This document shows, piece by piece, positions 44,951 through 57,842 of a DNA stretch of 60,032 nt (position 1 is its first letter; every line of letters begins with the position of its first letter). The stretch spans positions 1 to 60,032 of the forward strand of contig JAHBMJ010005897.1 of assembly GCA_018398765.1 (NCBI GenBank), given 5' to 3'. Origin of the DNA: Chromera velia (lineage: Eukaryota > Sar > Chromeraceae). The notes under the pieces are model-generated. The model ran no database searches. It saw only the letters and a list, made by a program, of their open reading frames with translations, and had not been told where the DNA came from. The position numbers and the translations under genes were made by a program.

Positions 44951-47900
44951 ATGATTCCGTCACTTTTCTTTGTCGTCTCTTCTGTTGTGGGTGTTCTGTT
45001 CGGGGAAATTTCTTCCGTCTCCTCTCACAAGAGCAGACCCACGTCCGCACTCAGTGCATCAGGGACTTCAGCCTTTCTCTCTCCCCTTGTTACCTCCAAC
45101 CCTAGCCCTGTGTTGAGGCGAAGGCAGCAGAACTTGCAGCACGCAGGGGTTTCCACGCTCTCCGCAAAGCGTGGAGGCAAGAAAAGCAGCAAGAAGGGGG
45201 GCAGGGGGCAGAGTACTGGAGGACAACGGATAGGGGTTTCAGACGATGGGAAGAGACAGAGAAAGAGATCTGGGGAGAAGGAGAGCAAGAAGTTGTCGAA
45301 GTTTTCAAAGCAGTTGGACCAGATGCTCCGCATGACGGACGCACTTGGTGCCATGGTTGGAGAGGACTTTTCTGAGGAGGACGCGTCTCTTGACTTGTCT
45401 GGATTGACAGATGAGGAAAAAGAAATGGTGGAAGACCCAGAGTGGGAGGAGTTGAGGAAAGAAATGACGGCGGGAGAGGCAGAGCTGCTGATGAAAGATT
45501 TCCTCCGTTCATCAGGAAAGTCGGGTCTTCTTGCGAAAGGTCCGGAAACAAAGGCGAAAGCAAGGGAGGCAGAGATGTTCCGTCAGTTAGAGGAGGAAAG
45601 TGAGGAGGAGGGGGGGGGAGACGAGGGTGATAGTGAATTTGGTTTTGATTCAACCGTGAGTGAAGAAGAGTTGAAACGCATGGTCGAGAAGAGTGCCACG
45701 TCTTTGGGGAGGGCGTTTCACTCTCGCATGCCGGGTCTGAATCTGACTGCTGATTCCTCGGCAGCCGCCGGGGAAGATGGGGATCTTGATTTGCTTGAAA
45801 TTGCAAAGAACATAGGGTCGTTCGGAGATGATGATGAGGATGGGGAGGGAGTAGAGGGAGAGGGGGGGATGGGAGTTGATCCGGGAGAGGAGGAGGACGC
45901 ACGTTTGTATTCAGAGGCGTTGAGGAGGGGGGAGCGTCCCCTGACGATGTTTGAGGAATATTTGGGTCCCGATTTGAAAGGAAATTCGGAAGAGGAGGAG
46001 GAAGACGAAGACGAAGAAGAGGTCGAGGAGGATGACAGTCCTGACGATCCAGTCTCCACTCTGTCTGTCTTGCATTTCCTCGGCTCTATGCAAGAGGCAG
46101 CTGCCGCAAAGAAAAGACAGGCCGAGACAGACACCGGGATGCAGACTGCTGCCCGTCTCGAGTCCCTTGAACGGGACACACCCTTGCCAGAGATTGCGGA
46201 GACGCCATCTGACACGTCTCCCTCCCCACTTGAATCTCAAGTGTCTGACAAAGAGTTGGTAGACGTCAGTCCCCAGCAACGGGGGGAAGAGGAGGGAAAA
46301 GTGGAGGTAGATGAAGAGAAAGAGGAAGATGAGGTTGTAAGCATGGAGCAAATGCGGGCAGTGTTTGGTGCCCTCGCTTCTTCTCCCTCTTCTGTCCCCT
46401 CCTTGTCTGACACTGCAGATGATAATTTTTCAGATTCAGACGACGATTCCGCATCCCCCCCGCAGGAGCAGGAGGATGCAGATGCACAGCCAGAGACTCC
46501 CCCTCACCCCAAAGAAGCGACTAGTGCCTCCCCCTCTGTCGGGGAAGATGAGGAAGACGATCTGCCTGCTGAGATAAGAGAACTCAGAAGGCAGGTGGAG
46601 GCAGACCCGAGTACCCTCGCCGTGACATTGGGTCATCCTTCAGGAAGGCTTCCGAGTCCCAGTGCACTTCTTGAAGAGGACGAGGAGGAGGAAGGTGCGT
46701 TGGTAGGGGGGGATACGGAAACGGTAGCAGAGGGGCGAGAGGGGGAGATGGATAAAGATGCGATGCTGAGGATTGTCTCTCAGGCGGTCAAACAGTCCGT
46801 CTGGTCCCGAGAGGCAGATGGAAAGGGGGGCATGCCGGGGGGGCCCTTTGATGACGACGAGGAGGTCCCCGAGGGTGTTCCGGAGGCTCTGGCCTCTTTT
46901 CGAATACCCGAAATATCCGAATCTGAATGGATCCAAAGAGTGAAAGGAATGTCCCCAGATGCACGTTTGGAGATGGGAAGGAATATTCAGAAACTGCGAC
47001 TTGAGGGCAGAGACCCTCACCCGTTCGACAGGCTGCGTTCCCCCACTGTGCGCTTTCACATGAAGAACCGTGAGACTGAACGGTTGAGGGTGGGGTTAGA
47101 GAAGGGCACGCTTCCAACGAACACCACACGTCTCCAGGTTGAGGATCTGGTCCAGGAGATGTGGGGGGACGATCTAGAAGTGGAGATTTCGGAGGACAGT
47201 TGGCCTCGGCTCGTTGTTTCCCGTCAGCTGCTAGACTCAGTATCTGATGGGGAGTCAAGGGGGGGCGTGTCAGAAAAGTTGGTCATCTCCCTGGAGGAGG
47301 GCATCATTCTGGCAGGTCCTCTTGAAGAGGGGAGGGGGGGAGAGGAGCCCCTCCGGACTGTGGAGGACGTTATGAGAGAACTTGACGTGGATGGACTCAA
47401 CAGTCCGGTCAGTGAGTGTGGAGTTGATCGATGGAGTGAGTGAGTGAGTGAGCCTGTGTGTGGATGACTGAGAACGCAATTGATCACCAGGAGATAATGA
47501 ACAGAGGTGCAGGCAGGCTCTTCCCGCTTCATGTGGTGTGATTTTGATGCATGCTTGTAAAAGTGTATCCATCTTTTTTTCATCTTTCCACATGATCGAA
47601 CACCCACAGTACCTTTTTCTTGTGAAGTATGAAACTCTTCCTGACGGCGTGATCGGTCTTCTCCCTCCTCACTCCTCTTTCCTCCCTGCTCTTCTTGCGA
47701 GGTGGCTGTCGTTTTCAACCTGAAGTTGGCACTTCCACTTTGTTTTCTTTCCTTCGTTTTTCTTTCTCCTTTCCGGGATGACCGCTCCATGTCATGTATC
47801 AAACATACACTCTTGATGATTGTTGTACAAATGAATAAATTGTGTTCATTCCCCTCTCCCCTTTCCCTCCCTTCCCTCCCTCCAGGTTCCCCGCCAGCTC

Positions 47901-50900
47901 GGTCAGGTGGAGGGCATCAGGGACTCAGAGAGACGCCGAGACGCCAAGCGGCGTGCGGTGCAGGTTGTAGAGGACTCGATCCGTCGAACAGCGGAGACAC
48001 AGGATCCCGAGAAGAGGAAGTGGAGGGCGTGGGATCCCCGAACAAGAGGAATGCCTAATTGCGAGGACATCTCCATGCTCGCCTCACTCTGGGGTAGAGA
48101 TTGGAGATTAGTTAGAGCCTCGACCCCTCTCAACTTCCTGATGGGGTTGCATAAATATGCACCTACCCTGTTCAAGGAGATGATTGTCGAGGGTGACGAC
48201 GAGATGGCGGGATTTGCATGGCCCTCAGACCCTCAGGGGTTTGCCGGGGAGGTGTCAGGGTTGAGAGGGAGACTCGAGAGCGGGGAGGCCCCCTTCCCGT
48301 CTCCTTCTGAAGAGACGCTCTCTGAGTTGGAGGGCAATCCCCTCGAGGCCCTCAAAAAGTATCTCGTGCCTCCGAGAAAAACACAGAAGCAGACAGACTC
48401 TGTTTCAGACGCACAGGAAGAAGTGGTTGTGCAGAAGGAGGAAGAGAAGGGAATGGGAGAGGGAATGAAGGAGAGCGAGGAGGCGATTTCAAACGTGGCA
48501 GGGAAGGAAGAATCCGTCTCCGGTAAGTCTTTCAACTGGAAACTCTTTTCTGCCTCTCTTGTCGGTTGAACTTTTCTTGCTTTTTGTTCGACAACTCACT
48601 TCCCTTGTGTGTCTTCCACGATGCCTCTCTCTGTTTTTGAATCCGGGCAAGGGGGTCCCTCATCTTATCTGGAAACGTCCGTCGCTGCCTGCGTGTCCAT
48701 CTGACTATGCCTCCGTTGAATGTTCCATGAAAATTGAGTATCTGCTTTGTCACGTCTGTTCTCTTCGTATCGCTTTCATCGCAATCCGATGGAAGAATGA
48801 GAAAGAATGGATGGAGGGGAAGGGTGGACGTTCTCTTTCCCTCCATTGATATCTGCACCGTTGCGACTCTTTCTCGTGCTCCACTTTTCTTCGTCTCGTG
48901 TCTCCACTCCCACTTGTTGTTTTTCCGCCCCTTTCCTGCCTCTCTCTGTGCAGACACAGTTCAGCCACAGGAGGCTGCACAAGGAAAAGTGGGCCAAATA
49001 GGTGTGGACGAGTTTGAGGAGGAAGAGGACGACGAAGAGGACAGTCCCCCCCCCCAGCTTGCGGTTTCCTCTCGACCTCCCGCCAACGCAGCCGCAGCAC
49101 CCGTAGAGCTTCTCAAGGGGGCGGTTGAGTCCGTGGAACAGCCTGAGGGTGTGACGGCCGCAGACGTGGCCGCTCGTTACATCTCCCGCCACGAGGATCA
49201 CGTGGCCAAGCGAAAGGAGCGCAAACCCTCCACAGAAGCCCTCACCCAAAAGGCCCAAAAAGAGGACCCAGAGGGACAGAGAGACCTCCGTCTCGCAGAG
49301 GGAGCATTCTTTTCCCCCCTCATGGGCCTCTTTCTTGTTCCCCCAGGTGCACGCTCTCTGAAAACCGCCAGAGACGTCCGAGGTCTCCTCGGCTATTCGA
49401 GTAAACGGCGAAGCAGTCGTCAGACGGCAGAATTGGACTCCATCCGAGAGTCCTCTGAGAGACGCAGAATGAAGTCAGAGGCTGTGATCAACTTTGCTTC
49501 TAGCCTCGTTGGGGGGGATGCAGATTCCGATTCCTCCTCTAATCCCAGTGCCGATTTAGAGAGGGTCGCTTCAGACCCCTATCTGATGGAGCAGCTGCGT
49601 CGGTTTGCTTTAGACGTTTGGGAGCAGGATTTGGTCGTCTTCCCTGAAGCCTCAGATGCCCAGTTGAAATTCCACGAGAAGACGATTCACGGTCTGAGTA
49701 CCAACTCCATAAGCTTCGAGGAAGCCCGGAGAGCGCTTCCCTTCTTTGACATTCTCTTCCCCCAGCCGTCTGAATCCTCCAATGACCTCCCTGCAGGAGT
49801 GCAGGAAGCCATGAGTAGGAGCGGAGGAGGACAGGACCAGAACCCAGACCTTGAAGAGTCCCTCAAGAGAGCGGGGGGACCCAAGACCCCTGAAGATGCT
49901 GCCCTGGTAGAGCGATTGATGAATGATGGGGGGACAGGTGTGATTCAGGAATTGATGGAAGAGAAGGCAAAGGAGTGTGGGTTAAAGAGCAGTCTTCACC
50001 TGACCCCTGCTCAAATAGAAGAGGTCGAGGATCGGATCCTTGACGCGTTTGGTATCCGAGATGAAAGGGATCGTGCCCTTTGGAGAGAAACGTTGAAGGG
50101 AGACATGAAAGCGGAGGGAGTGAAGAGAGGTCCTGCCAACAATTTGTGGGAGGAGGAGGAGGATCGGGATGATTGGAAGTCGAAAATGGACAGAAAGCCT
50201 AGCGACGTTTCTCGTCTGAAAATCGATGATGCAGATTCGGTAGAGGAAGAGACAGAAATGAGTGAAGAGCAGGAGAAGTCGATTGAAGATTTTGCGAAAC
50301 TGCACATGCGGATCGCAAAGAAAGCCAGTATAGAGAAAGGCGGGAAGAAAGTTGACCCTATGGACTCTGTTGTCGATGCTCTGTCGATTGAAGAATTCCT
50401 TCCTGAGAGGACCTCCTCCTGTCTGATTCTCAGCTCTGGTATCTTGATCTACGGACCCGATGTTGGTCGAGAGAGATTCATCTCGAATGCCGATGATGCG
50501 ATTGAACTCTTTGCTCCCGAGTTCAACGACAGCGATGCGACAGAGGACGAAATCGTCCAGAGGGGAGTGGCTCTGACTGGGGACAAAGAGCAGAAGAGAC
50601 GGTGAGTCAGTCAGTAAGTCTTTGCCCTGAGCGTAGAAAGAAATCCTGTCTGGCAGTCTCCTTCGAGTTCTTCGTCTCTTCTTTCCTCGTCTAGCTAGCT
50701 GCCTTCGCTTCCGTCTTCCTTTCCTTCCCTAGTCGTTGCTCTGTCCGTTTCTTTCCTTTTTTATGCTATGATCATGCGCTCTTTCTGTTCTTTTCTGAGT
50801 CTCGCCTCACCTCATTTCTTATTTCTCCCACCTCAGCTCTGTCCTGTGTCTCTCCATGCATGCAGGTACATCTACAACATTCTCGACCTGCTTGCCCCTG

Positions 50901-53900
50901 TCGAGGTGAGTGACGACCTGACTGCGAAGGTCCTGAAGATCTGGGGGAAGGATCTGAGGATCATCAGGTGTTACGAGCAGGCAGCGTTGGAAGAGAGGGT
51001 GAATCTGGTGATGGAGGAGGAGTCAGTGAGGATGCACAGGAGACGGGAGGAGTATGATGAGATGAGTGAGGAAGAGGCAGAGAAGGTAGACCCGGCAGAC
51101 ATCGACAGCAGAACATGGGCGGTCACATACAACACCCCTGAAGAGAAGGAGGCTGCCGAGAACGCCTTTGAGCGGTTGTGCGAGCAGATAGAAGCAAAGA
51201 TGATTGAGTTGGAGGATGCGGGATGGGAACCCGATGAAATTGATGAGGATGAAGAGGACGAGAACGATGGGGAAAGGGAAAGCAACAGCAAAGGGGATGG
51301 AAAGGCGATTGGTGAGTATGATTGAATATCTGTGTTCCTGCAAAGAAGGAAGCCACTTGGGACTTTAGAGGAAAAGCAAACAACCAAAGCAACTGGTCAT
51401 TTTTTCTACTTGAAGAGAGTATTTCAAATTTCATATGTCTTTCCTTACTTACTTCCTTCGTTCCTTTCTTCCCGGCCTCTCTCTTTCTCTCTTTCTTTCC
51501 TCTCTTTGAAAGGAGAAGAGAAGTAAGTCTGTGTGCCTTGTCGGCTCCTCAGACGGAGGACTACCTGAAACTTTCTTCTCCCTAGTTGCTTTGTGCTTCT
51601 CTTCATCTGTGCCTGTTTTTCCATTGACTTTGATGGTGTCCCTGTCCCCCCAACCCCAACCCTTCTCTTTTCAGGAAGCACGAACGGTCTCATTCCCTCG
51701 ATCAACGTGCGAAGTTACGCAAAGGGCACGCAGGAGCAGGGGGGATTGAAGGATGTTCTCGTTGACGAACAGGACCCCTGGGAAAAGATGAAGGCAAAGA
51801 GAAAGAGGAAGAAGGAAAGGAAGGCAAAGAAAGAGAGGACAAAGAAAGACATCATTAGAGACGCAGAGCAGCCAAGCAGACCGAAAAAGAAACAGGCCGA
51901 GAGCATACGAGAGCAGGCAAGGTTGTCTTTGAAAGAAGCGATGGAGGAAGCAGAAGCGGAGCGGGAAGCCGAGCGGCTTCAAGAGCAGCTTGAGAAAAAG
52001 GGTAACAAATCCTTCATGTCGTCTTTTTCTACCCCGTCGTCCCTCTCACGTTCCAGCTCTAGCGCTCGGGCTGGTGTGTCTTCTCTCCTTTTGGGGGGGC
52101 AGGGAGGTGAAGAAACCTCTGCCAAGTCGATTCAGGGCGATGGCAAACCTCTTTCCGGTTCTCTGTCCGCTCCTTCCGACAGTTGGGAAGAGACGGAGAT
52201 GACTGGAGACGAGGAGGAGGAGGAGGAGGAGGGTGAAGGAGAGGAGGATGGACCCGGTGCAGAGATGCAGTCGTTGGAAGAATTCCAAAAGCAGCAGCAG
52301 GAGCAGGGAAATGAGGAGGAGGAGCGGGAGAAGGATCTAGAGCTCCTGCGAGAGCTTGCTGAATTTGATATAGAGGAATATGACATGGAGGAAGAGGCCA
52401 AATGGGGTGAGGCGTTGAAGCAGGCAGGGGAGGAGCCCGAGGATGAAGAGGTGAGGAGGAAGAGAAGTGAGGAGATGTTTGCACAACTGAAAATTGAGTG
52501 GGAGAGAGAGTTGGCCAAACAGCGTGCAACGGCTTCCGTTGAACCTGCCTCCGCCTCGGCTGACGATGTAGTTAGTCAGGCCTCTCCTTCTTCAGTCGAG
52601 ACGCCTACCTCGGTTGAGGAGGTGCAAGGAGAGCAAGAGGCAGAGGAGGAGGAAGAGATTGAGGAGGTCCCATTCGATCACCCTGAAGACGTGGATTTCC
52701 TCAGTAGCAGCAGCAGCAGCAGTAGCAGCCTCCTTGCAGAGGCAGGCTCTGATGAGGAGCTTCAGGAGGCTCTCCGCGCTCTCCACAGGAGGGTTGATGT
52801 GGAGATTCAGAGAGACATGGAGGCAGCAGAGAAGGCCATGGAGACGGAGGGGGTCAGTGAGCGTGCGTCAGAGTTGTCAGCAGGGAGCCCAGAGTCAGTT
52901 GTTGGGCTCTCGACGGAAGGTCTGGAGAGGAAGGAGGAGGAGGAGGAAGCAGAGGAGGAAGGGGAGGAGGATGACGAATTTTCCGTGTGGGACCCTGCCG
53001 ACCTTCTCTCTCGTCCGACAGCCGACGCAGGAGATGTTCTGCAGCAGCGACGTGAGAAGAGAGCTCTGATTGAGAAGGTGTTGAATGGCACCGAGCATAT
53101 GACCACTTTGGAAGAGAAGGCACCCGAATTCTTCCCTTGGTTAAGGAATCGAAAGAATCGTCCCGGTCTGAGTACTTCCGCTTCTCAGCTGGCCCCGTCC
53201 GGCAACAAGGACGATGAGGCAGCAGAGGAGACAAAAGAGCAAGTCGAAACACCCGAAGAGATGAAAGAGAGAGTAGAGGCAGAGGAGGCACAGGCAGAGG
53301 AGGAGGTGATGGAACTCGCTGAGCGAAGGCGATTCGGGGGCCGACGCACACGAGATGACGGCTCGATCATCCAGCGCGGTTGGGAAAGGGCGGGGGGTGC
53401 CAAGGCTGCAGATCCGTTGACAGAGTTGGGAGAGATCCGAAATTGGGTGGGCAGCATCTCCTCCCAGGCGCCCCGTGAGGCCCTGGGTTGGGCTGCTCCT
53501 GTGGTTGAAAAGGAAATGTTGAAGGACGCACTCCAAGAGAGGAGGCAGAAAAGAGAAGACGAGATCAGAGCGAGGCAGGCAGCGATGTTTGGGGATGGAG
53601 AGGAGAAGGAGGGAGGGGATTCTCTAGAGACAATTGAGGAGAGCAAAGAAAGGATGGTCTCTGAGGGAGAGGTGGACTCTGTGTCGATCCAGGCAGAAGA
53701 GAGAGTGGAGGAGACGACAGAGAAAGAGGAGAAGGAAAGTGAGATTGTCGTTTCAGACATTCCCGATTCACCCGAGCTGCAGTCCGAACAGGGTGCGAGA
53801 TATGACGACAGAGTCTCCTTCTCCTCCGCAGGAGCCACCGAGGATGACGATGAGAGTGAGGCAGGAGTCCAACCAGATTTTGGGGAGACGATTGAACAGC

Positions 53901-56788
53901 AGCAGCGGCAGGAGGAGGAGGAAGAGAGCCTCCGCGAGCCCCCCGAGACGGAAATCTCTCCGTTGGGAGGGGTTGAGGAACAGATTGCTGCTGTACCCTC
54001 ATCCGTGTCTCTTTCTCCTGTCAAGGCACATGAAACACATACAGCCGAGACAGAGTCAGAGGGTACAGATGCAGAGGAACAAGGAGAAGAAGGAGAGATG
54101 GCAGCAGCAGCCGCCACTGGCCATCGCTTCTCGTCGTCTGTCCTTCCCAAGGCACCCAAAACCAAGACCGCTCCCCCTGCTCTGTCCCGCTTCGCTGCCG
54201 GCGTGTTGCGAGTAGCCGACCTTCTTGAGGAAGAAGAGGCTGCCGCTTTGGGGGATCCCTCCCCTCCCTTTCCTGAGAAGAAGGCGTCTCCCTCGTCCCC
54301 CTTCCTGCAGGCAGTAGAGCGTGTCGCGTCTCTGCTTGATGAGGAGGAAGAGGAAGAGGCAACAGAAGAAGAAACAAAGGAAGTGAGTCCCCCCCTCTCT
54401 TTCGAGGATCTCTCTCCCAAACCCCTAGACAGACTTGCTGTTGAATCCACTCAGCAGAAAGAAGAGACGGAAAGAGAGTTTGAAGAAGAAGAGGAAGATG
54501 AGGAAGAGGACGAGGGGGAAGAAGGGAAGGTAGGTCGAGGTGAGGAAGTTGGGGGGGAAGACTTGGACTCGATTGATTGGGATGGTGAGGATGAGGAAGA
54601 GGTTCTTGCTCGTGAGCAGAAAATAAGAAAGGATGTGCAGAAAAGAGAGAGGGCAAGAGAACGGACCGAGCGTCTGCAGGCACAGTTGAAAGAAAGAAGA
54701 GCGGCCCGTGCCCTAGCCTCAGCAGATTCCACTGCCCCCATCCCCCCTCCCGGGAAAACCACCCAGGAGATATGGGCTATGTCCAAGTCTTCCTCTTTGG
54801 AGGAGGCCAAGCAGAGTGGAGATGAGTTAATATCCCGCAGTCGGCATTTTGCAGACGCTTTGGAAGACCCAGAAGAGAAAAAGGAGATGGAGGAACGAGC
54901 CCGTTTAGAGAAGGAAGAGGAGAAGTACAGAGTGAGGAGTCTGGAGGATTTGGCTTTCAACCCTGATGCCAATTTGAAGGACGGGGATCTGCGTTCTCTC
55001 GTTCAAGAGGACACACAGAGGTTAGAGAAAGATCTGAAAAGTACCAAAGAGGCGCAAATGGAAGAGAGAATCAAGAAAGCACAGGGTGGGGGCAGTCAAG
55101 AAGATTTAGAGAAAAAGAAACCGTTCCACTTATCGACTGAGGGTCCCGCAGACCCCGCACGTCGCTGGAGAGAGGGAGCGAGTTTGAGTCTAGACAAACA
55201 GACTGCCCGAAGTTGTCCGGGATGCGGGGTAGCGTTCCAGGGGAACGAGCCTGACGAGCCAGGATTTGTCCCCCCCCAGAAATATTCTCTTCTGCAGGCA
55301 AAGTGGGAACGGGAGGAGTCACAGCAGGGAGATGGGAAGGGTTCGAGTGACGAGACGAGTGGCTTGATTTGCGCTCGTTGTCACTCAGTGACGACTTCCG
55401 GTCAGGTAGAAGAGATCCTCCGACCCGGGTGGAGTGACTCTGACCTTCTTTCCCCTGGTAGATTCGTTCAGCTATTGTCGGGGCTTCGGAACAAGAGATG
55501 CTTGGTGGTCCTTGTGACTGACCTTGCAGACTTTGACGCGATTCCGAATTTATCTGATGTTGTTGGCAAAAACCCTGTGCTTGTTGCAGCGAATAAAGCC
55601 GATCTGCTTCCTTCAGATGTGTCGAAGAAGCGGGTGATGCAGTGGGTGCACGACAGGTTGAAGAGAGATTCGGGGCTTGCTCAGCTTCGGCCCCGTGACA
55701 TTTTTCTTGTGTCTGCAAAAACAGGCCACAATATAGCTTTGCTCCTCTCCGTCATCGGCGAGGAGGCACGGCTGCGTGGCCGAGACGTCTATCTTGTCGG
55801 GACTGCGAATGCAGGCAAGAGCAGTGTGCTCAACTACCTGCTGTCGGGGGGGGGGAAGGAGAAGGACAAGGAGGGAGGGGGTTTAAAGTTGTTGAGAGGG
55901 GGGAAGGCAGTGACCACGAGTGTTGTCCCAGGGACAACTCTGGGTCTTGTGAAGGTGTCAGTAAAGGGTCAGAAGTTCAGTGTGTTTGACACCCCCGGAA
56001 TTCTCCTGAGAGGCAATGCCGCCCCGTTGTTGAAACAGGAGGAGCTCCGTCGGGTGATGCCCTCGAAGAGTATGTCTCCCCGCACAGTTCGAATCGAGAG
56101 GGGTAAGTCCCTCTTGTTGGGGGGGCTTGTGAAGGTGGACATGGTGGAGGGCGAACCTTTCTTCCTCACTCTCTTTGCCTCGGACCAATTGCCTATTCAC
56201 ATGGCAAGCACGGACAAGGCCTTTGAGGTCTTGGAGAAGAGAATCAAGGCGGGTGAGTTGACGCCCCCGTTCTCCATGGACAGATGGAGAGAGCTCCAGG
56301 GCCCCCCATCCGAAATCAGAATCCCAGAAGACGCCCAACGATGGGAAAGATGGGGGAGGGGAATGTCGCCCCTCGATGCTGCGCTGCCGTCTCCTACCGA
56401 GAAGGCTGCGGAAAGCAGTGTGGGAAGCAAGTTCGAGAGGGCGGTATTGCGAAATAGTCCGTTTGGCCGTATGGCAGAGCTTGAGCAAACGAGGTTATCC
56501 TCGTCTGCAGGGAGGAGAGGGTCATGGAAGGAGGCCAGTTGCGATATTGTCATTCCGGGTATAGGGTTTTTGGCTGTGACAGGGGTGGGTAATGCTCGTT
56601 TTCGGGTGTGGGTGCCTGACGGTGTGGAAGTGTACACGCGGCCTCCGCTTCTTCCTTTCGAAGCACGGTCGTCCACTGGAGTATTCACAGGGGGGCACTT
56701 TGTGGTGAAGGGAAAGAAAACGGGGAGGTCGGGACCGACTCCCAAGACCTTGCAGAAGAAGAGCATGAAACGGAAAAACTTTACGTGA
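44951..56788 (+). CDS. Giant plastid YqeH/BPG2-type circularly permuted GTPase
   Basis: Five exons (44951-47407, 47886-48522, 48954-50601, 50866-51311, 51675-56788) join in phase to 3,433 codons. The start gives a signal peptide (MIPSLFFVVSSVVGVLFG) and then a Ser-rich transit-like region, so plastid import is expected. Residues about 2905-3433 form the GTPase: zinc-finger pairs CPGCG and CARC, then G4 (NKAD, about 3036), G5 (SAKTG), G1 (GTANAGKSS, about 3104), G2 (PGTT) and G3 (DTPG, about 3167), the permuted order of YqeH, NOA1 and BPG2/RIF1, which act in small-subunit ribosome assembly. Relatives have roughly 370-700 residues; here some 2,800 extra residues precede the domain, mostly Glu/Asp-rich and low in complexity but with recurring W-G-x-D-L segments. 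A fused or misjoined model is possible, yet all four junctions are clean. Confidence 0.85.
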
Positions 56789-57099
56789 GAAGGGTGCATG
56801 ATCCGTGTGCATGGAAAATGAAGAAAGAGAGAATGGAGGAAAGCAAAGAAAGATTCCGAAGTCGAGATTCGATTTCGGAGAGGCTGAAATGGAATGGATT
56901 GTGTGGATGAGTGGAATGTTTGCTCGATTGGTGCATGAGTGTAGCCGCGAAAGATGATCGAACATGATTAGCCTGATTAATTCAACGTCTCAGAGACACT
57001 GGTGCGTGCCTCCTTTTTGGACTTATGCGTCCTTTACTGTGACCACATCGATCGATCGATCGATTGATTGATGCGTGGAATGGGTGTTGGGTAGCTAAG
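56789..57099. other. 3' flank, no gene seen
   Basis: The 311 bases between the GTPase stop and the candidate minus-strand exon hold only a short (GATC)n run at about 57045-57060. Confidence 0.6.
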
Positions 57100-57342
57100 C
57101 TACCTCCTCTTCTGTTTAGACTGTTTTGGTGGTTCGATTGCTTGCATGTCTAATCCCTCAGCACCAAGTCTGCGTCTGAATCGTTTCGTGATTTTTTGTG
57201 ATTCAGCGCGACGAGACGCCCGGGCCGGCTGGCAAGTGTTTATAGATCTTGCAGAGATATTGTCTTTAGTCGCCGTGCGCTTACTTGCATGCGTAGTCTT
57301 GCAACGATTCGCCGATGAAGATTGTCGCAAAGACGTACAACT
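57100..57342 (-). CDS. Candidate terminal exon, basic protein
   Basis: After a good acceptor (TTACTGTTTTCAG) an open frame of 80 codons reads SCTSLRQSSSANRCKTTHAS..., then SQKITKRFRRRLGAEGLDMQ, and ends KQSKQKRR-stop. It is rich in Lys, Arg and Ser. I found no upstream exon before the LINE at 57843. The family is not recognised; it may be the end of a small gene or a chance frame. Confidence 0.35.
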   Translation of the reverse strand, partial: SCTSLRQSSSANRCKTTHASKRTATKDNISARSINTCQPARASRRAESQKITKRFRRRLGAEGLDMQAIEPPKQSKQKRR

Positions 57343-57842
57343 CTGAAAACAGTAATAAATTAATTTATTATTTAAAAAACTATTGTATGTATATGTGTGT
57401 ATACCCGTGTAATGACTTTGAATCTAGCTCGGAATGCATGCATTGAAAAGTATAATTGATTGCTAGGACCTGTGTTTTTCCTAAAGCTAGACGCTCAGCC
57501 TGAGCCTAGACCTAGAGCTAGACGTCTATAGGATTAGGATTAGGATTTATGTTCCGGGTTGCCCCGCGGTCCACTGCCGGGCCTCGACTTGCACCGTCGA
57601 TCTATAATAAATTCTATATACCCGAACTATAAATCTATACGAATGAATGAATGAAGTTGGCTTTGCTAGAGTGGAGCCGTGCTCCCAGCAGCCCATGTTC
57701 ATGCAAGAGATCGTCAATCACTCAACTCTAGAGATAAGGCTAAGCGCGAGATCCCCTGAAGTGCTCGCTTGGTGAGCTCACGAGCAGCATACGCGTTGGA
57801 GGTGGCAATAGAAGACTCGAACAGAAGAAGAAAAGGTCGCGT
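57343..57842. other. Intergenic, no gene seen
   Basis: AT-rich at first, with a few tandem AGGATT units at about 57530-57547 and a short (GAAT)n run near 57640. The right part may be the 3' untranslated end of the LINE. Confidence 0.5.

Noticed and set aside
53185-54450. 421-codon Ser-rich minus-strand frame
   Set aside because: It is the antisense shadow of the Glu/Asp-rich GTPase exon; GAG/GAA codons read as Ser/Leu/Pro on the other strand.
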